This document shows positions 58,860 through 64,000 of a stretch of DNA of 64,000 nucleotides, piece after piece. The notes beneath the pieces were generated by a model, which ran no database searches, was not told where the DNA came from, and saw nothing but the letters and a program-made list of their open reading frames with translations. A program made the position numbers and the translations under genes. Position 1 is the stretch's first letter, and each line of letters starts with the position of its first letter. Origin of the DNA: Sepiola atlantica (lineage: Eukaryota > Mollusca > Cephalopoda > Sepiida > Sepiolidae); the NCBI GenBank assembly GCA_963556195.1, contig OY744519.1, forward strand, positions 105,771,500 through 105,835,499. Direction: 5' to 3'.

Positions 58860-59160
58860 TTGATTTTCTTTGTTTATGACCAAGAATATTTTTAGTTGAA
58901 AATATATAAAAAAAAATCGACTCCACCCCGATTTTTTTTTTACCCTCCACCATAAATAGAAATATTTTTAGTTTAAAAAAAAAAAAAAATGTTGCCCCCC
59001 ACCCTCAATTTTTTTTATTTTACTCTCCCACATACATAGATAAATTTTTAGTTAAGGAAAGAGAAGAAAAAAAAATTTTCGACCGGGGTGGGCAAACATA
59101 TTTTTTTATCCTACTCCATACATATAAAAATTTTAATTAAAACGAAAAAAAAGAAAAACA
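58860..59160. repeat. degenerate minisatellite, about 80-bp unit
   Basis: Three units each carrying a C-rich block (CCACCCCGA, CCCCCCACCC, GACCGGGGTGG), a T-run, CCAYAYATAGA-like sequence and ATTTTTAGTT. Confidence 0.5.
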
Positions 59161-60070
59161 GTAAAAATAAAATAAATGCTACCGAGAAGAAGTTTACCTA
59201 AATTAAATTCATTAGAATGTGTGTTGTTTAAATAGTAATTTTTAAATCAATTATTATTTTAATTAAACAATGTGATTCAATAAAATTGTTAAAAGTCACA
59301 ATTTAAAAAACTACATACAGCGAACAGTATTTTTCAAATTGGAAAAAGGTGTACCTATAATAAAACAATAAGAAAATCGATACTCTTTTACTGTAGGACC
59401 CGCGCTGACTTTGCCCATGACCCTACCCCTAACTCTAAATCCTAACCCTAACCCCCACTTTGACCCTAACGCTAACGACGGGGTCAAAGTTTGTGCGGGT
59501 CCTACAGTGAAAAAGCACAAAAAAATCAAATACAGTGAACACGATTAGTTAAGAAATGATCTCGGAAAGAAAGTTTACCTAAATTAAATTCATTAGACTG
59601 CGTGTGTGTGTTTGTTAAATTACCTTTTTTTGATTAAACAATTTGATTCTAAAATCAGTTATATAGTTTTCACGTACAATGTGTTATTTTTTTGTTGACA
59701 GAAAAGAAAAAAATCACATCTTTTATTTTAATAAATAGAACACGGAATAATAAAAAACAGTTTGTAAATAAAAGCTTAACAGCGTAAAAGGTAAAAACTA
59801 AATCTTAAACACAGTTAAGGTTGTGAAAAGATAATAATATTGGATGTTTTTCAAATCGGAAAAGAAGGTGTACCTACAATAAAACTATTGAAAAATCAAA
59901 TGCAGTAAACGCGAATAGTTTTGTTAATGTTATTGAAAAAAAAAGTTTACCTAAACTAAATTTATTATAATGTGTGTGTGTGTTTTTTAAATAGTAAATT
60001 TTAAAATAAATTATAATTTTAATTAAACAATTTGATCCAATAAATTTGTGTTTTAAACACAATGGCTAAT
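59161..60070. repeat. three tandem units of about 375 bp
   Basis: AAGTTTACCTAAATTAAATTC occurs at 59190, 59571 and 59943 (with substitutions), each followed by ATTAxAxTGTGTGTG and TTAATTAAACAATxTGATxC. GGTGTACCTAYAATAAAAC precedes the second and third. The second interval contains an inserted 140-bp element. Confidence 0.75.
59381..59520. mobile_element. 140-bp MITE-like element with telomere-like core
   Basis: Left end ACTGTAGGACCCGCGCTGAC and right end (reverse) ACTGTAGGACCCGCACAAAC form terminal inverted repeats (about 59390-59418 and 59483-59510). The core is CCCTACCCCTAACTC, AATCCTAACCCTAACCCC and ACCCTAACGCTAACG, close to (CCCTAA)n. Flanks AAAATCGA and AAAATCAA look like an 8-bp target duplication. 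The third tandem unit (59865-59905) lacks the insert and gives the empty site. Confidence 0.75.
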
Positions 60071-60245
60071 AAGATTAAGAAAATAAAAAAAACTCTGAAC
60101 GTAATAATAAAATAAATCAGAGTTAAAGTAACACGGTTAAATGCCAGCGTTTTATTTACATTCAGAGGGAGGTAACCGTTTCAATAGATTAGTGCATGCT
60201 GTTCAATCAGTTGGACGTAGATAAAATAACTACGTAACTCATTTC

Positions 60246-60270
60246 ATATATATATATATATATATAAATA
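60246..60270. repeat. short (TA)n microsatellite
   Basis: About 22 bp of (TA)n. Confidence 0.9.
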
Positions 60271-60564
60271 ATAAAATAAATAATTATAATTAATAAGTAA
60301 GATTATTAGCGAGCAAAATAGCGTAAATACATGTGGAAATCTGAAGAAAACAATCATAAGTGTATATGTGCGAATATCTATTAATTAGAAGTTGAAAAGC
60401 AATTGATTATGTAAATTGAGAAATGCGCATAGTGTTTACGGCGATTTTTGTAGAAGTATATAATCAAGCTGGCGGACTTAGTAAATAGGCATACTACTCT
60501 GAAGGAGTTTCGGCTTAAGACAGACAGACAGAAAGACAGACAGATACATAAACTCCATTATAAT

Positions 60565-60567
<3 letters not shown>

Positions 60568-60621
<54 letters not shown>
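60568..60621. repeat. (TA)n microsatellite
   Basis: About 54 bp of (TA)n marking the downstream end of a minus-strand PLE. Confidence 0.95.
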
Positions 60622-60623
<2 letters not shown>

Positions 60624-61019
60624 TGTGTATTTTGGCAGCATTTTCTCATTTATGAAAACATTGTTTAAAATCACAGAACTGGTCTGTTTAATTATACCTA
60701 TTTTATTTTTTTATTTTTTATGATAGTCGTTTTTGTATTAAAATCAAAAAAATTAATAAATGTTCCATAGGTTTCACAGGTTTCTACGGACGTTTATGAT
60801 TCTTCGTCGAATCATCCTCAGGTGTCAAAGGCAAATTAACCAATAAAGCTGGAGAAAGAAGAGATTTTAAAAAGACGCGGAGAAACGTTTTTCACATTGT
60901 TCCAGGAAGTTGCTGAATATGTTTTTATTTAGCAACACTGGATGGCATAGCAGAACAAAATGGCATTACGTTAAGCATTTTAAAATGTTACCACTGGTTT
61001 AATGTGTGATGTTGTTAAT
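60622..61019 (-). mobile_element. PLE 3' terminal sequence with hammerhead-like motif
   Basis: Lies directly downstream of the GIY-YIG frame on the same strand and ends at (TA)n. At 60821-60787 (minus): core CTGAGGA, T, stem II GATTC-GACGAA-GAATC, A, then TAAA in place of GAAA, stem III CG-TC-CG, cleavage-site TA. Only the G12-to-U change breaks the core. The end GGCAGCATT...CATTTATG resembles 31290-31310. Confidence 0.6.
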
Positions 61020-61540
61020 TTAGGTTGTTGTGTTTTTATGGAGATAGCCTCCAGTGGTTGTTGTTTTTTTAAAATTGGTTTCAGAATGTATAATTTTAGT
61101 ATTATTAACTAGAATTTGTCTTAAATCAGAGGGAAGGCAGTTATGCTGTTGTAGATGGTGGTAAATTGAGCTACAGTTTACAAGATGCATAGTTAGGCAG
61201 CAGGATAAGGTAGTGTTTGCAAAACTAATGCAGCTATTAGCTTTATTATTATTATTGGAGTTACTTTTTCTTAAAGGACATTTAAACTTGTAAATAACAT
61301 TGGGTCTTTGTAGTGTTTTTTGAGTTGTGGAGTAGTAGATTTTTACTACAATATTTTGGGTTTTAAATTTCTTATAGTAAATAATGAGTCTAATTTTATT
61401 GTTATTGTAAATTGGGGATATGTATCTGTGTATAATATTTTTATGGCTTATATATATTCTGTCTATATATTTATGCTTGTTGTTGTCCAATGTGTAAGTG
61501 CACAGGGGGAAGGGCGACTTGAATTACCCTAGTCGCTAAT
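61020..61540 (-). pseudogene. GIY-YIG endonuclease end of a Penelope-like element
   Basis: A 156-codon minus frame (61490-61020). The linker IIHRYISPIYNNNKIRLIIYY and KKFKTQNIVVK leads to LQRPNVIYKFKCPL (family RxNVVYxFxCP). The nuclease part is SCISFANTTLSCCLTMHL, where family members read SYIGxTxTTLSRRLTMHL: the YIG has become CIS and the Arg pair Cys. Then SSIYHHLQQHNC and LVNNTKIIHSETNFKK complete the domain. The C-terminal extension is short. Key catalytic Tyr and Arg are lost, so it is inactive. The upstream RT is missing; a minisatellite starts at 61550. Confidence 0.8.
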
Positions 61541-61549
61541 AATTACATT

Positions 61550-61950
61550 TTACATGATCGTGGACGGGGTTGGTATAATATTTGTTCTTTTGTCAAAATA
61601 TCATCCTACGAGGAATTACCTCCTCTTTTTATAGGAGGTAGTCTTGTCCCTTTTCTGTTGTCATGATATCATATTTCCAGTGATTGCCTTCTGCTGTTTG
61701 GAAGGGGGTTGTATGTTGCTTATTCTCATGAGACTATCCTCCTAGGCATTATCTCTTTCTGGGTGTAGTGTACAATATGTTCCTCGGTAATGATACCATC
61801 CGACAAGGGATTACCGCCTCCTTGGTGGCAATGTAGTATATGTTCGATCGTCATGATACTCTCACAGACCGTACTTCCGTTTTCAGGGTATAGTGTAGTA
61901 TTTTTCCATGGACATGATGTAATAATTCCAAGGATTATCTTTTGGTCATG
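61550..61950. repeat. minisatellite, about 62-bp unit, six or so copies
   Basis: CATGATA-type blocks recur at 61594 (degenerate), 61662, 61728, 61789, 61852 and 61913 (intervals 61-68). Each is followed by an ATTACCTCCT-like block and TAGTGTAGTATATGTTC-like sequence. Same unit as 34920-35105. Confidence 0.7.
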
Positions 61951-62640
61951 TAGTGATATACTCGCATATTTGGCCAGTTATCTTAATTATCGTATTTATA
62001 TGATCCTAAGATTTTATCCCACGAATCAAATATAATTTATTGCTACTAAGCAACGGTATTTAATTCTCTTTTATTTTTCAAATCTTGCCTTAAAAAACAA
62101 TACACAACCGCAATTCAATTTGCTTTTCGTATCTCCCGCCTAACAAGTGGACACGATGCCCGGTTGAAATATTTATTTCTCAAAGCACAAAAACGGTCGA
62201 TTTTCTTTGTTCTCTAACACTAGCCCAGTGAAAAACATTGATAAATACTTGAGTATGCATGCGTCTCTAAACAATTAATTCGAGTTTTCCACTTGCTTAA
62301 ATATCCGACATCATCAGACTTTTATGCACATTTTCTTTGATTCGAAACATTTCAGCAGGCACTTCATGCCTAACTTATCGGAAATCATACGAAAACATGA
62401 CGTGGAAGTTTTTTCATACAGTTTCTCTGAACCTTTTTGATGTTTTTCTAATTGATGAATCGTCAACTACTTCAGTATCACATCATATCTGTCTCTATAT
62501 ATAAAGTTTGGTATATATATATATGTTATGGTATGATGTTGACCAATCCTATATTGGGAATAGATGGGCTCATCTAGACACTATACGTAGAGTTACAACG
62601 AAGTTGTGTTGAATTTGTGGCGCTAGTCATTTGCCGTTCG
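61951..62640. other. no gene recognised
   Basis: 62285-62320 (minus CTGATGATGTC ... GAAA) mimics a hammerhead core but lacks stem II. Otherwise unassigned. Confidence 0.4.
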
Positions 62641-63325
62641 TTGGCGATATACATACCAGTCGAATATGCGATTTCGAAAACCTGCCCGGAATAAACAGCC
62701 ATTTCAGTGATCTTTTATCTGTCAGGCAGAGATATTGTCCTGGATAGTCCTAGGAGGTGTACCCTTCCAAACCTTGTCTTCCCTCTTTGGGGAGTAGTTA
62801 GTTTATTGCTAACTGCCTAAGTCGTCTAAAATGAGGAATGCCGACGAGCTACCCAGGCTAATTTTAGGAAGTCAGAGTGCCTTTTCTTTAGGGGCGCTAG
62901 ATTAATTCTTCCCACCTTCTGGACTTGTGATACATCTACCTGCGGTGTGAAAGAAGTAAAAACCGTTACGGCGACACGACAGTCATATGATGTCGTTGGC
63001 AGTATACATACCAGTCGAGGGTCCGATCTCGACAATCAGTCCGGCAGAAACTTGGCAATTTCGGTTACCTTTTATCTGGCTGGCTGAGATATTTATCCTG
63101 GACAGTATTATGTGGTACATCTATCCACGCATTACCTCCCCTCTTTGAGGTGAAGTTGCTAATTGCTAAAGTCGCCTAGAATGGTGAATGCCGACGAAGC
63201 TGCTCATGATATTTTAAGAGACCAAAGTTCCCATTCTTTAGTGCGCTGGTTTAATTTTCTCTATTTTCCGGCCTCTTACAACATCTTCCTGCAGTGGGAA
63301 GGAAGTAAATGTCGTCATTGATTGC
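62641..63325. repeat. tandem duplication, 355-bp period
   Basis: TATACATACCAGTCGA starts both units (62648 and 63003). Shared later blocks include CTTTTATCTG, GAGATATT, GAATGCCGACGA and TAATTYTYCYYACCTTCTGG-type sequence. Copies are well diverged, so the duplication is old. Function unknown. Confidence 0.75.
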
Positions 63326-63379
63326 AGTTACAGCCACAGTATCGGCCGCAGACTTTTTTTTAACATACTATTCTATATT

Positions 63380-63490
63380 TCTGAAAATACATTCTTGTAA
63401 ATATACCACCGTGTTGTCTTCATTATTATCGACATTTCACTGTAACAACACTGGCGACGAGGTATTTGGAATTATTCGGACCAACATATT
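63380..63490 (+). other. possible LTR end and primer-binding site
   Basis: GTAACAACACTGGCGACGAGG at 63441 resembles the junction after a 5' LTR in many animal Gypsy elements (AACA then CTGGCGACGAGG). No gag frame follows and no second LTR is present in the window, so this is tentative. Confidence 0.25.
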
Positions 63491-63499
63491 TCGAACGTG

Positions 63500-63971
63500 T
63501 GTCGCATAACCATGGCGACAAAAACTTAGTACACGAAATAATCTGGGCATATGTTTCACACAACACTGACAACGAAAACTCGGATTTACCGAGTCTACAA
63601 AATACCCATTACTACAACTGTAATGTTGGATTTTCGAAAAAAGACTTTGTGGTATGCTCGGGATAATCGTTAATTATAACAATAGAGTTAAAAGTTCTAA
63701 TCAAACTGAATTTATAACAGGCAAAGTGTGTCAAATCTAACAAAAAACACTCCAACGCCAGGAAGATGATTGAAGAAAACGTTTTTAAGTAGAAATCAAC
63801 AGTTTTCAAATCAAAGTTTGGAAATTTAAGTCGTTTGACTGCAAAGAAAAAAGCGAAACCAAAAAACAATAAAAAAAAGTCTTTCGATTTTTTCAGTAAT
63901 CAAAAACATAAAAATAAGTTTGAACGAGCTTGTTTCTTTACCGCTGAGAGATGAATAATTTATCTCGCAGT
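63500..63971. other. no gene recognised
   Basis: Short overlapping frames only. Confidence 0.4.
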
Positions 63972-64000
63972 AATATATATATATATATATATATATATAT
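63972..64000. repeat. (TA)n microsatellite, cut by window end
   Basis: At least 29 bp of (TA)n. Confidence 0.95.

Noticed and set aside
59400..59475. CCCTAA repeats suggesting a telomere or interstitial telomere
   Set aside because: Only a few degenerate units, enclosed by inverted repeats of a short mobile element.
62285..62320. CTGATGA followed by GAAA on the minus strand, hammerhead-like
   Set aside because: The bases between do not form stem II, and no stem I or III could be drawn.

Overview
The window looks like intergenic or intronic DNA from a large, repeat-rich animal genome. It is strongly AT-rich, carries roughly forty (TA)n tracts plus (GT), (TTC), (CTA), (AAT) and (ATC) runs, and holds many decayed retroelements. 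The element set (Penelope-like elements, several LINE lineages, mariner relics, tRNA- and 5S-related short repeats) suits a mollusc and most resembles cephalopod DNA such as octopus. That assignment is inference; no host gene confirms it. I found no convincing host protein-coding exon. Every coding signal I could name belongs to a transposable element and is broken by stops or frameshifts.

Layout. 1-5 kb: nested pieces of one LINE family (LINE-A), one piece split by a short palindromic repeat. 10.6-13 kb: a (TA)n tract inside a hairpin, the tail of a second LINE (LINE-B) with a zinc-finger-like end, and a minus-strand mariner relic. 15-23 kb: two hammerhead-ribozyme motifs, a minus-strand LINE-C, a cluster of palindromic repeats, and 5S-rRNA-like and SINE sequences. 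27-35 kb: a second mariner relic, an 83-bp-arm foldback, more LINE-A and LINE-C tails, a third 5S-like sequence, SINEs, a roughly 62-bp minisatellite and another foldback. 37-40 kb: a minus-strand Penelope-like reverse transcriptase and a plus-strand GIY-YIG fragment. 43-48 kb: hammerhead-bearing Penelope-type terminal repeats, a mariner tail, a 538-bp element with inverted ends, and a perfect 84-bp-arm palindrome with a 3-base loop. 55-59 kb: another Penelope-like fragment followed by a 2.4-kb inverted repeat. 59-64 kb: tandem repeats holding a short inverted-repeat element with telomere-like core, a GIY-YIG fragment followed by a hammerhead-like motif, a minisatellite, and a 355-bp tandem duplication.

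How the parts fit. The unifying signal is a family of Penelope-like elements (PLEs). Four coding fragments (RT and GIY-YIG parts) lie among about ten hammerhead-like motifs. Two of these motifs (20221-20267 and 47260-47309) can be drawn as near-complete self-cleaving ribozymes with all core bases present. Many PLE ends abut (TA)n tracts, and several form inverted pairs. The unusual density of palindromes, from 37 bp to 1.3 kb arms, is the other feature that ordinary annotation would not explain.
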